64,000 nucleotides of DNA, taken from Lingula anatina. Lineage: Eukaryota; Brachiopoda; Lingulata; Lingulida; Lingulidae. The DNA is taken from NCBI RefSeq assembly GCF_001039355.2, contig NW_019774914.1, positions 62,001-126,000 of the forward strand, given 5' to 3'. Below the pieces are notes generated by a model. It was not told the origin of the DNA. It did not search any database and saw only the letters and a list, made by a program, of their open reading frames with translations. Positions 22,802-58,100 of this stretch are shown here, piece by piece. The first letter of the stretch is position 1. Each line of letters opens with the position of its first letter. The position numbers and the translations under genes are program-made.

Positions 22802-23989
22802 GTAATCAAAGTTTTAGCAGTCTTGATGGGAGAAAACCGGTACCTGTCTTTCATAATAATGCTGTCAGTGGTGTAGAAATGTTGATTGGTACAAGGGTTT
22901 TAACTGTTGTAGGAATTGATACTTTCAAGTGTTGACACAAGTAATGGGGATTAGTATGTATTGCTTGAATACAGTCTGGTCAGGTGAAAAAAGGAGGTTG
23001 CCTGAATAACAGAAAAAAAAGGAAAGAAAAAAGTATTCAATATACTGCCAATTGTTTCAGGCGTGATTATGGATACTTTTGCTTAATTTACCCCTTTCTA
23101 TCCTTAGTTCCATGGAAATCCCTTAACTGTTCATTTTGGACCAGAAATCGTGTCCACTGCCTTTCATTTTCTTCAGCCAAAATAAATGATCTTGAGTATT
23201 TGGTTTAGAGTTTTACCCCTGATAGACTGGCTGAAAGTAATCTGCCTTGGTTCATTTCTAAATAGGCAGATTAAACCCAATATTGACAGTGCCTTGTTCA
23301 TGGTCTTATGTTATAATGTAATAGTTGACATTATGTAGCAGCCTTCTACAATCCATAACTATTTGCACAGTATTGATACCCTGTATGAAGTGCCCATTAT
23401 TGATAATAATTAACTATTTGCTCTGCTCTCAAAGAGTTGCCAATGTGTAAGCGGTAGGTGTCAATGGTGCATTCCTAAGGCCCTGTGACTTTTTGTCTGG
23501 GGGCGTTGATTTTTTTTCAACCTCATCGATTGACTCTTGCAATCAGGCAGCGCAGTTTGACCCAAAAGGTGCTGTCAGGATTTGAGGAAATACTGATTGG
23601 TGGAGAGAGAGAGAGAGAGAGAGCTGTTGATATGGAACTGCTCAATCCCCAAAGGTAATTGTCTAGTCTGACGATTTCATGTAGATCTTGAAATTGTAAA
23701 TTGTGTTGAAAGAATTTACAGTAAAGTCCAGTGAACTCAGATTAGCTTTTAAAGAATTTTGTTGATGCATTTTGTGTGCATGTTGAATGGATTGTGAATG
23801 TGCCCATGCACGCGCATGCATGCACACTTACATTTTTGTTGCACCATTGTGGAACAAAGTAGTATCAACGTATGCAATTAATAATTCTTCACAAGCTTAC
23901 CACGACATATGGATTTTTCTATCAAATGGGCATAAAAATAGAAAAAGAATGATGGCAGTTTCAAGTTTCATTAAAGCTAGTATGCTATA
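21367..23989. other. Intergenic with (GA)n microsatellites
   Basis: No gene was recognised. A long (GA)n run lies at 22743-22799 and a shorter one at about 23604-23621. Other ORFs are short and without similarity. Confidence 0.6.
22743..22799. repeat. (GA)n microsatellite
   Basis: About 28 uninterrupted GA dinucleotides. They create spurious poly-Arg/Glu frames. Confidence 0.95.
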
Positions 23990-24223
23990 GGCCCCTTTCC
24001 CATAGACACCATCCGTCTATGTAGATTGATCCAACTCTGCGGGGACTCTTGCTGAATGCAATCATTTCAACAGATTAACACACCTCCTCCTGGCATTAAG
24101 TAGAATACAGAAAAGCTGGTGATCATAAGAGTACGTTGGGAACAAGAAGAGGAATGATGCAGAAAGCTGATTGTACTTACTGAGAGCCCCTGCAGGGTTG
24201 ATCGTGTCTATGGGAATAAAGTC
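23990..24223. mobile_element. MITE, 'CCCATAGAC' family (234 bp)
   Basis: The ends GGCCCCTTTCCCATAGAC and the inverse of GTCTATGGGAATAAAGTC are flanked by ATA on both sides. The interior (cacctcctcctggcat, cagaaaagctggtgat) is shared with 30725-31000, and cagaaaagctg is echoed in 60915-61088. Confidence 0.75.
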
Positions 24224-26918
24224 ATATGTACAGATCAAGGCTCTTGTACTGTATAACAGGCGTCAGCATACAGGTTCCTTATTCTCAGCAGGACGTTGTG
24301 TATTAGTTTTTCTAATTATGTCTGAATTATTAAAAGAGCAATTTGAAAAGATGTTAGTCCTTGTATTGAAGAATTTATGGTAAAAGTTTTGCATCAGTTG
24401 GTATCAGGCCTATATAGTGGTTTGACAAGTCAACAATCTGTTGTCTATGACTGATGAACATGGCTCTTTTCTTCTAAGTATTGCAATTGAAAATAATATC
24501 ATGATCATGAAAGCAAATGTTTTATATTTGGTATCGGCATAGTTTTGCTAAATATTAATGTATGTGGTAGATCAATCCTATAACATTGGCTTAGACATGG
24601 AATTACTGACTAACAGGGAAAAGGATTGTGTCGTTGTTCTAATGTGTTGGTTGCTTTGTTGTGTGTGCGTGCGTGCATGCGTGCGTGTGTGTGTGTAATA
24701 TCACTTCTCAAAAATGGATGTTTTGTTCAGGTTTTATTTTCCGTGGATGGTGAAATTGAAAGCAATGTCTGACTGATGCTACACTTGCTGTGGTAAAGCA
24801 TATTGTTTAAACACAAGGTTAATTTCCTATTTTTTCCCCCCTTGTGAATTTGGTTGTCTTTATCTAATCCAGTGCTGGCAGCAATTATTTTCTTTTTTTT
24901 TCCAATGCATTAATGAATATTTAGTGATCTGTGTTTTTTTTTTTCTGGTGTCCCCATAAAGATAACCAATCAATTCAGAATGGTGTTATGGTAATGTCAT
25001 GGAATCAGGCTAACTAAATCATGTAAGCTGTTATTGATACAGTAAAAAAAAATCTGGAATTGGGAAGTTGTGATCCAAACACTTCATGATATTTCAAAGG
25101 TGTCTGCGTGCAATGTTGATTAAGGTTGCTAACATACAGTTTCAATTGTCAGGTTTGAGGTTTCATTTTATTATTTTGGGGGAATCATTTGATATCACCT
25201 CTTTAAAATATATATTCTCAAATTTATAAATTTTGATTATAATTTATACAGCAAAAATGAAATGCATTTATACCAGTAGTTTTGCCTTAATATGTTATTT
25301 TTATTATGCATTTGCCTTTTTTAGGAAGTGGAAAAACTTGGGAATCCTGCATATAAATAATATAAGAGTGTATTTTATAACATTTCAATTAAATCCATTT
25401 TCCTCTGTCATTGTTTTCTCAGTATGTTATTATGAAAATTAGTCTCATAATATAGGCTGGGCTGTTAGATGTACTGTAGATTTTTGTGAGAGACAGTAAC
25501 ATTTGTCATTCCTGTCTCCATATATAGTACAAGGTTGTGTATAAAAATAATGGGATCTTGGTTGATGTGAAACAAGAACAGGAAAACGTGATACGTTTAT
25601 CAAGCTGCTACACAGGTATCATTAGGTGTTGGGTTAAGAGAGATTTTGCTTTAGCAATTCTTCTTTCCCTTCACCACCAAAATCCTGAGGCTTTTTTAGT
25701 CTGATTTAAGAGAAAAAAAGTCCAGCTAACAGTTTTTAGCCTGTTTCGTAATTTGTATCCTAGTATATATGATGGTGCCCAGACATGTAGTATGGACTGG
25801 CGTGGAAAAGTGGTGTACATAAAGGTTATTACTCAAGAGACTCCCATTTGTTATTGCAGGTGAACAGTGAGAGATACACAACCTACTGCATGAATCATCA
25901 TGTGATACCATCTCTGGATTCTCTACCAGCTCCGACACATTGTGGAAAGAACACTTGAACCTCCTGCCTGTTGCCGCCTTACCCAAAGCAAGAACATGGG
26001 AAAAGAAGGCATGAATTTTGTATGAAGTCCACCACTGAAGGTGAATGGGGATTAACACACGCAGCGTACTGTGGCATTGATCACATTTTTTTTTCATTTG
26101 AACTGCTGATCATCACAGATGGAACTACTTGTACTTTACCAAACCACAAATGTTTACCAGCAGATTGGAATAGGGAGGAAAGAGATCAGCTGATGCGGAT
26201 ATAATTTATTTGAAAATATACTAGGTGGTTGAAATATTCACAGGTTTCCTGCATAGACGTATGTGTGTATGAAAGATATCTTAAAGGTGAGGATTCTTTT
26301 TGTGGTATCGTGTGTAGATCTTTTATTATCTTGATGTCTGCTGCAGGAATTTGTTGTAAAGCCTTGTTCACGCCTGATCAAACCAAGGCCTAATAATGAA
26401 AATGTTTATTTTTGTATAGTGCATTACATTGCACCTACCAGATATCTGTATGCAATGTACAATCTAGTATTCTTAATATACTAAAATTATACAATTTTGC
26501 TTTAAAATTATTTTAAAACTACTTAAAAATAAAAAAAAATGAAAATAGAATAAATGAGATATGAAATTCTAAGGTAGAAGAGAGCCCTCCCACCTCCCAT
26601 TGACCTTTGCCCAGCATGCAGTGACGATTTTTCTGCATGACTATTCCCCACGCTATATTTTCTGACTTTTAACTAAATTGCAGTCTCATCCCTGATTCAT
26701 GTGACCATTGCCCAGCATAACCACTACTCACATTCTAATGTATTATGCATTTCTGTTCCAGCAATGGTATAGTGATTTCAACTAGGCAGTGGTGAGAGCC
26801 ACAATAAGAACAACCACAGTGCAAAAACAATACTGGATTGCCAGTAATAATGCATTTTTGACAATAGAAGAAAGATATTGGATTGATAAAAAAAAAAAGA
26901 GAATTTAAAACAGACAAC
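24224..26918. other. Upstream region of the PPP1R16 gene
   Basis: This should contain 5' UTR or promoter, but neither could be placed. A GTGC/GT run lies at about 24660-24697. Near 26393-26425 taataatgaaaatgtttatt followed by tagtgcattaca looks like the antisense 3' tail of a retroelement. A gcag acceptor-like site at about 25860 might precede a 5' UTR exon; this is weak. Confidence 0.4.
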
Positions 26919-50310
<23,392 letters not shown>

Positions 50311-51043
50311 AAAATCCATTTAATTATGATGAAAAGTTTTTATAGCAACACTGTAGGTGTGATGTAGTTGTAAGTCACATTGAAGTTCAAATGGTTTATA
50401 AATTAAAATTACCATAAAAAGAATTTTTGCATTTGATTGTTGGGTTCTAACACTGGTATCAAGAAGTTTTGCCAGTTGTAAGCTACTTAAAGAATTCTAT
50501 GTCTGGAGTGACTGGAGATTTGCTGTGTCCAGATGACACAATGTGATTATTACTCAAAAATGGGGATATAATGACGCTGGGAGTCATTCGTTAGGTTGTG
50601 TTCTGTGAAATGTTTAAATATGTTTTCTTATACAGTCCATACATGGGATATTTTATTGTCCTGCCAAGGATTATAGCCCCTGAAGTAAAATTGATTCAGA
50701 AACAAGTGATCATATTGTTATTATACAGTATATACTTAACTATATACAAACGGTTCCAGCTAGCATTTGTATTTTGTATATAAGTGAAAAATATAATGTA
50801 AATTTCAGTATGTTTGCTTATAGATGGTTTACCTAAGACATAAACTGAATCCACTTTGTTGTATATAAAGTTCAGGTGATGACAGACTGGGACATGTACT
50901 GGCAGTTTTTGTTGTCTTCCTTTGTATTCAACCCATGTCTCTGAGTTTGAAAAAAGACGACTGCTGTTTTGATGGTGAGCGTTTGATTGTTTTGCACGCC
51001 ACAAGTTTAGGTGCTGTTCCTGTGAGATTTTGGTTGTGATTTA

Positions 51044-51268
51044 GAGACCATTCCCATAACCCTATTGTACTAGCATGATCGATCCATTTCCAAGGGGATT
51101 CTCGTTAAATTGCTATAGTTTAAGCGTGCACTAAAGTTAATTACCACCCCCCCCCCCCCCCAGCAGTTTCAGTGGGCATTACAGACAGTTCAGCCACTTA
51201 AATTTAGCCAGAATCCCCTTGGAGTTAGACTGATCCTGCTAGTATGATAGGGTTATGGGAACCCGGTC
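51044..51268. mobile_element. MITE, 'CATTCCCATA' family (225 bp)
   Basis: The ends gagaccattcccataaccct and its imperfect inverse agggttatgggaacccggtc enclose the ttaattaccacc block and a C run. It is related to the elements at 29099-29313 and 57012-57225. Confidence 0.75.
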
Positions 51269-51435
51269 ATAGAAAATTAATGCAGTTAGCTGCATGTCAT
51301 CACCTCTAGGCAGGTTTCCAGTTGAGATAGGCCAACTTTAATCGGCACAATCTACCAACATCCCATCCCAGCAGGCCATCCACTTGCACATAGTTCATAG
51401 TAGGAAGAAAATTAGAGGTAAGGTTGCTCTGTAAA

Positions 51436-51595
51436 ACAGGCCTGTAGCCAGCAATTTCAAAAGGGGAGTTCTTTTTTCTGAAAAAATGGACCTTTTACCA
51501 TGAAACCTTCTTGTACCTAGATTAAATTTTACCCAGAGGGGACCTTTTCCCAGCAAAAAGGGAGGTTCTTTTGAACCCCCTGGCTACGGGCCTGT
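51436..51595. mobile_element. Short TIR repeat 'ACAGGCCTGTAGCCAG' (160 bp)
   Basis: acaggcctgtagccagcaat at the left is matched by the inverse of ccctggctacgggcctgt at the right, indicating a small inverted-repeat element. Copy 1 (without the right arm) is at 5556-5686. Confidence 0.75.
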
Positions 51596-51887
51596 AAACT
51601 TATGTAAATGGTGGACTGGAAATCTTGGGGATTAGTTGGGCCGTCACTAGTGAGTTAATTCTTGAGCATTTGACCTGCTTAAAATAGTTGGACCAAGATG
51701 AGTAGGCCTAACTAGAATGGTAACACAGCTTTAGAGTGCCTCCACAACCAGCAGATTATTTTGTACCTTTACCAACTGCTGCACCACAAGAATGGGGACT
51801 TTTCATCTTATAATTTGAATGTGAAATAGAAACTGTTGCCAGAGTGTGTAATGCCCTGAAACTGGGATTTTGTTGGAAATTAATAAA

Positions 51888-53737
51888 GAGAAAATCCTTT
51901 CCTTAGGTTAATACTTGTAGTATTATTTCCATCCCTGTGCTTGGCACTTAGATGTACCACTGCCACAGAGAAGCCGCCTACTCATGATAATTCAACACCA
52001 TCAATTTTACACCTGTCTTGAACTGTTCATCACATACATGTTGAAATCTGAGAATTTTTTTAATTGTGTAACTCAATTTAACCCATTCTTGTTAACCTCG
52101 GGGTTTGTTTCATTAAAGTAATTGATATGTCATACTGTATGCTGTTCAAGTCACTGTGTAGAATCAAGCCTAACTAACTACATAATTTTTAAACTGATTT
52201 CTACCATGGTTCTGTAGGCAGTATGTTTGTGTCTCCGGAGTCCTCAGTTATCACCTGTGATTCAAGCTATTTTTTTTTCTGTAATTTTATTTTTTTTTTA
52301 CTGAAGGCACAGGCATGACAAAGATTTGGTTTTAGTTTACAAAAATGGCATTTAGCTTTTGGCTAGTGCCAATAATGCGCATATTATCACTATGTAGGAG
52401 AAAAGTGAATGAAACACAAGGTATGAAAAAGTATCAGGTCTCTCATTGTGATTCACACATTTTGTTATTTTTCAAGGACTTGCTCAGTTATGGCATTTAA
52501 AACATGCAATATTGCAGTTCCTTTACTGAAGAATTTGGTAAATGTCTCTGTAAAATGAATGAGGCGTAGAAAAATAATCTTGTATATTGTTCTGTTAGAA
52601 ATGGATATTCTTCACCAAGACTTCAAAGTGCACTGACAATTTAAAGTACATGGTAGACTTGAACAAAAATAATATGCAACTATTCAGGATTGTGAGCAAG
52701 AAGAATAGAAGTCATAAGTTTGTACAGAATTTCATCATAATTGTTATTTTTGTATATCCTCATGAATTGAATTAAAGCATTTGAGATGGAACAAAATTGT
52801 TTTCTTCATATCTTCTCCAATTTCAACCATTTTAAAGCAATATGTTATGAAATATACACACTAAACAGGGGCAGATTGAGGTCAACTTCTGGGTCTTCCA
52901 GAAGACAGATTTTGAAATTTATATTGATGGGTATCTAAAAATGGAGGATGGATCAACAAAGATAATTTGGAAGACTGTCAGAAAATATCTCTGAATCCAC
53001 CCCTGCTAAATACACCAAGATAAAAGATTTCATTCTATTTTCAATACTTTTCCACTTATATCTAAATTCCCCCAAAAACATTTTGGGCAATCTAATATAA
53101 TAACCACTTCTTTCTGCCATGAACATCCATGGTTGATAAATTACGTATATTTACTTCCTAATGCAAATTTATCACAAAATTGATTTCATTTCAAAAATGG
53201 CCAGAGCTGTTCAATGGTTGTAATGATGTACAAGAACTAAGAACAAGAACTATTACACCTACACAACTCGTGATTTTTTCTGTAACAAGACCAGAAAGTC
53301 TGTATATTATGGGCCTGTCCTGCCTGGTTGCAATTGCCAAATTTTGTATATGTAAATGGCATCTACTCAAACCAGTTTGTGTTGAGAAGGATGCAAACAT
53401 TGCAAATAGGCCCTCCCTATACCTTTAAATATATACCTTTGAATGATTACGTTTTTAAATATAATGATTATACTTATAAATGTTCAATTATTGTATGTTG
53501 AACAATCTGTCAGCTGAATGACATATATCTACCCGTCATTAGCCTCAGCTTGCCCAATTACACTTGGACTTTTGGTTTTTGGTCACATAACTTACAGTAG
53601 TGACTCAATTTTTAAATGGGGAAAATTGTGACTTTTACAGATACTGTATTTTGAAGTCATAAATTCTTAAATTAAGAACATTCCCACTGAACAGTAGCAA
53701 CAAAATTAAAATACAGGCTACCTTATATACAGTGAAA
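51888..53737. other. Intergenic between convergent genes
   Basis: Contains one short MITE (52866-53005). No coding sequence was recognised on either strand. Confidence 0.6.
52866..53005. mobile_element. Short MITE (140 bp, CTAAA TSD)
   Basis: The ends CAGGGGCAGATTGAG and the inverse of CTGAATCCACCCCTG are flanked by CTAAA on both sides (52861-52865 and 53006-53010). The similar start caggggcggatcc appears at the right edge of the window. Confidence 0.8.
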
Positions 53738-54496
53738 GACCGCATTCACAACGATTTGAGCCAGGCTTTACAAATCCTGGGACTAAATATGGCGGACGTA
53801 CATGAAAGGAAAACCGCCTGATCTTTTAAAAGTCTCTCCGACTCTCACACACCTCCCCATAAGTCGTCCCTGCGGGGTACAGTCATTAAATCTCGGCTGT
53901 GTTCAACATGTGGAAGCTACCTGAGAAAAAGAAATGAATTGGCTCGTAGAGCAGCTATGAATCGGGATCAAAATCGTGAAAACACCCCCCCCCCTTCCAG
54001 TTCGATTAGGCGTAGGAAACAAGGCAAACATCAGCATCAGAACGAACGGCGCCCTCTGATGAGACTGCATAGGCAAAAATTCTGCCCTCCTCCTCCTTCG
54101 TCTACTGGGGCTGGGTATCTCCGTGAATATCTCTGGTGACATTATCTCCGTAGATAGCCGATTCATTGCTGCTCTACGGGCCAATTCATTTCTTTTTCGT
54201 CTCCTTTTTGAAAGATAATAGAACAGAAGAGCTTTTTTCCTTCGATCCCCTCCATCCGCCATGCTTTCTTCACCTCGTTTAATTGATGAGCATACGCACT
54301 TAATATTTCTCAGGTAGCTTTCGCATGGCGAACGGAGCCAAGATTTAATGACTGTACCCCGCAGGGACGACGTGTGGGGAGGCGTGTGAGAGGCAGAGAG
54401 ACTATTAAAAGATTAGACGGTTTTCTTTTCATGTACGTCTGCCATATTTAGTCCCAGGATTTGTAAAGCCTGGCTCAAATCGTTGTGAATGCGGTC
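53738..54496 (-). mobile_element. Foldback PIF/Harbinger-like element (759 bp) with coding remnant
   Basis: Arms of about 180 bp beginning GACCGCATTCACAACGATTT are near-perfect inverse copies, with AAA on both flanks. Inside, both arms also contain the coding text RKRNELARRAAMNR: forward at about 53928-53970 and on the minus strand at about 54160-54200. The minus copy is preceded by an ATG and MADGGDRRKKALLFYYLSKR; the forward copy lacks that ~110-bp piece. This looks like an element whose 5' coding end was duplicated in inverted orientation. The short ORF is not recognised as a full transposase. Related short copies are at 55982-56245 and 21098-21363. Confidence 0.75.
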
Positions 54497-54522
54497 AAAG
54501 CACCACAAATGATTCAAGTATT

Positions 54523-54528
54523 TTTAAT
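54523..54528 (-). promoter_or_regulatory. ATTAAA possible poly(A) signal of PH-formin
   Basis: This is the first polyadenylation-like hexamer seen on the minus strand after the stop, about 195 nt downstream. Plausible only. Confidence 0.3.
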
Positions 54529-54723
54529 GATACCAAAATTATATATCTGTAGGCTTGTTAAATTATCCCCATTCAAAAGATTGAGTCAATTCCGTATGCA
54601 CACCCGCATAAGGGTATTCGATCTTTGCATTGAGCAAAGTTCCCATTTGGTGCACCTCTACCAAATACACAGCAAAATGTCTGGAGAAAGAGAAATTTAG
54701 TGCTGGAAAAAAAAAACTTTGGT

Positions 54724-55113
54724 TCAGTTCATACACCTGGTGCCATAATAACACAAAACTTCTGTCCATTCCACTGCCTCTTCCTCTGTCCGAGTCCTCA
54801 GCTTGAAATGCCTGTCTTCTGTCTCTATCACAATGACCCTGGGGTCTTCCCTGTTTTGGCGTATGGGGGCTCCCTTCATATACACAGAGCCCAGGTTTTT
54901 ATCATTGGGTTTTTTCGAGTAGTGCAGGTGTCCCGTGATGGACACCTCAAAATAGCGTTTATCCCACTTGGGATGGCGGTGGGTACCTCCGCTGAGTTTC
55001 TCCAGGTAGCCCTCTATGGTGGGACGCGTGGTGGCAATGGAGGTGGTACTGTTGCCTCTTTTTAATCCCACAGACCCTCTCCCATCTGGCTTTTTACTCT
55101 CTGGCATTGACTT
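54724..55113 (-). CDS. PH-formin terminal exon (PH domain)
   Basis: Opens after CCTTCAG with KSMPESKKPDGRGSVGLKRG, then a complete PH domain of about 95 residues ending in the WTEVL helix, and a short tail to TGA. Confidence 0.88.
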   Translation of the reverse strand, partial: KSMPESKKPDGRGSVGLKRGNSTTSIATTRPTIEGYLEKLSGGTHRHPKWDKRYFEVSITGHLHYSKKPNDKNLGSVYMKGAPIRQNREDPRVIVIETEDRHFKLRTRTEEEAVEWTEVLCYYGTRCMN

Positions 55114-58100
55114 CTGAAGGAGAATGAAAAAATGAAAGTAAAAATAGTAAGAAATCAAACTTCGCGTCATACAAGTTGGCAAACCATCTATATGTAAATT
55201 CTTCTTTACTCTGCGTAGGAAGGTCATCTAATGGCATGCACACCATAATTGCTTTTAATTTTACATCAAATATATTGGGGATTTTAATTTGTAAAGAGGT
55301 ATGTTGAATTCAAAAAGGAGTATGATCGGACTATTTTACAAAAGGATATGGATTTTTATTTATTTATTTATTGCATTGTCCACCCTTTATTTCCAAACTT
55401 TTTGTCTCACTTAAAATTTAATTATTCCTAAGAAACAAAGTGAATGTAAATTACACTGTTTACCTGTGAGTCTCTGGTGCTGTCTCTACTTGGTTCCTCT
55501 TGTAAACTTTCCTGCAAAACTGCAGCCAAACTTTTGCTGTAATAAACATGGAACATTTATCAAATACCAATTTTAATCTCTCATATTTCCACACATGCAC
55601 ACACACACACACATACACAAAAAAAGAAGAAAAAAATACTGCTAAACTGATGAACTTTATTTTTATTTATTGATTTCTTTATTTTTATTCTATGTTGTGC
55701 TATGCTCACACAGGTGTCTTGTTCTGCCCTGCAACCCTCTGCTGCTGTAGCTTCACCTTCTTCAAACTTTGCATGAACTGACTCACGATTGCAAATGTTT
55801 CATCTGATGACTTGTTGGGAGATTCTCCAAACTTTGTCTGATGAAAGAAATAGCACACTGATGAAATGCTGAAAAAGTCTTGCACAATTAAATTCTTATG
55901 GTGGCAGGTGAAGACAAATAAGTTTTGGGGTATTCAACCAGGCTCAGCCTGATAGTCAGGTGGACTCCTGAATTTATCTTAGGCCACATTCACATCAAGT
56001 TGAGCCATGGCTCTACAAAACCACCTTATCTTTTAATAGTCTCTCCGTCTCTTACACGCCTCCCCATGTATCGTCCCAATGGAGCCGAGATTTAATGACT
56101 GTACCCCCGCAGGGACGACGCTTGGGGAGGCGTGTGAGAGGCCGGGAGACTATTAAAAGATAGGGTGGTTTTCCTTTCATGTATGTCCCCCATATTTAGG
56201 TCGTGGCTTTGTAGAGCCATGGCTCAACTCGATGTGAATGTGGCCTTAAACTGAAGAAGACCAATTTCTGAACTACAAAATCCAAAATAACTAAATTCTT
56301 TTTTTTTTTTTTGAAACCAGCCCTGGATAATTAAAAACTATATTATGAAATGCATGGGAATGAATGAACATACAAGAAAGTTTGAGTGCATTAAATATAC
56401 ATTAATTAAAGTACTGAAAGGGATGATAACTCTCCGTATGAGATCTATATTTCACAATAAAAACATTGTGAACAACTCATAGAAATATAATATATTCTGT
56501 TGTACCAAAAAATGGCAGTTACAGCTATTATTCTGATATCTGAGCTTGTCTTTAGACCACGGGACCTCCATTGATGGCTATACTCTGTTATAATCTCTTA
56601 AGACATCATAACAAAAAAAAAACTTTTTAGAAAAAACTTTGAATGTAAAAATGGATTCATTAACCATTGGTAAGTATGGGAATATTGTTGTTTACTCCAG
56701 GAAAATTCATTTTTTAGTCAAAACAAAGTTAATATCCCTTTAAGCACGCATCCATAGTGATCATTTCTGTGGGGAGAGGTGATCACCCTCTGAGATGGAA
56801 AATAAGATTAAGGAACTGGCCTATGTAATGCTACTACCCTCTACCAGGGCGTCAGATTGATTTTCCACAGATATTCACTGATATGTCTCCAGATAAATAG
56901 ACAGTTATTTTGGTCTGATGTCACCCTGTAATGGAATCTCAAGGATGATTACATGACTGGTAATTGTTTGCATAACTGCTCAGGCACTGCCACTTGACAG
57001 GTCCAGTCTATGGGCGCATTCCCATAGATTTTAGATGGATCTATCCCCGTGGGGAGTCTCACTAGATTACTGTCAGATAATCCGGCTTAAATACCCATCC
57101 CACCTACTACAAGCTGTAAGGGGGTAATTAACTTTCGTGCCCACTCGACTGACAGCTATTTAGCATGAACCCCCCGGGAGTTAGGTCGATCTAGTTGGAT
57201 CCATCTAATCTCTGGGAATGGGATCTAAGTCCGATTGACACCAATCAAGACAGTTAATTGCTCTGACCTTAATCACTTGTTCTCCTGTGACAGATAATAA
57301 TAGCCCCTCATGAATAGCTTGTTACTTCAGAGTGAGGCTAACTGACAAATCCCCTATAGAAGTTGTAGAGGTATAAATACTGGTGCAGTAAATAATTGTA
57401 CAAGAAGTACTAAAGTAAACAAAAGAAAGAGTCAATGCACCACTGATCATGATATTATGAAATCAAACTGATGTTGTACCACAACCGTATGTAGAATGTC
57501 CACGCTGCACTTCACAGTCCTAATACCCGCGAACACCTATCTGTAGCATATCATTACTGTGGCAGACCTTTTTCAAGGAGTCCGAACACCTATCTATAGC
57601 ATATCATTACTGCGGTAGACGTTTTTCAAGGAGTCCGAAACAAGTAAGTCGTATTAAAGACAAGGAGAGTCTAAATCATTGCACCAAAAAGACAATACCT
57701 CCAGGAATTTATTGTTAGAACATCTCTCAATTTTCTCATTCTTTTCGGACGAAACACCTGACATGTTTTTAAACTGTAGTACCCAATTGTGGGATAAGGC
57801 TTTTGGGGAACCCCTTCCAACCACATGACTAGTTTCAGCAGACAGCAGAGCCTTAGGTCCCGTAACGAGCAGTTACCATATCGACACGAAGCTCAGCTCC
57901 TTCAGAGCGGGTACAATGCAATCTACGCGGGGGCAGATTTAATTGTTTCCTTCTGGAAAAATGTCCACAATAAATACTGTGATCCTGGTAGAGGGTAGTA
58001 TGCTACTACAAAAACTGAAATGGAATTCAGAAATATGATTAAGATTCACCTGTTGTGTTAATTTGTATACTTTTTGAAATTTTTTTTTTTTTTTTTTTTT

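Larger units (their letters stand above)
50311..51887 (+). other. Presumed 3' UTR/flank of PPP1R16
   Basis: The first clear AATAAA on this strand after the stop that I noticed is at 51882-51887. If it is used, the 3' UTR would include a MITE (51044-51268) and a dispersed repeat (51436-51595). An earlier non-canonical signal is equally possible. Confidence 0.35.

Noticed and set aside
22606-22935. Forward and reverse ORFs of 66-102 aa
   Set aside because: They depend on the (GA)n run, which is open in several frames.
25726-26204. Opposed ORFs of 123 and 77 aa upstream of PPP1R16
   Set aside because: No domain, no family-like pattern, and both strands open together. The minus one is Cys/His-containing but without finger spacing.
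53903-54262. Minus 119-aa ORF as a host gene
   Set aside because: It lies wholly within the foldback element and its start is duplicated in the opposite arm, so it is transposon-derived.
54700-55065. Forward 121-aa ORF opposite the PH exon
   Set aside because: Shadow of the minus-strand PH-domain exon.
57830-57930. tRNA-like stretch (gtaacgagcag... gcgggtacaatgc)
   Set aside because: No acceptable cloverleaf or T-loop could be drawn.
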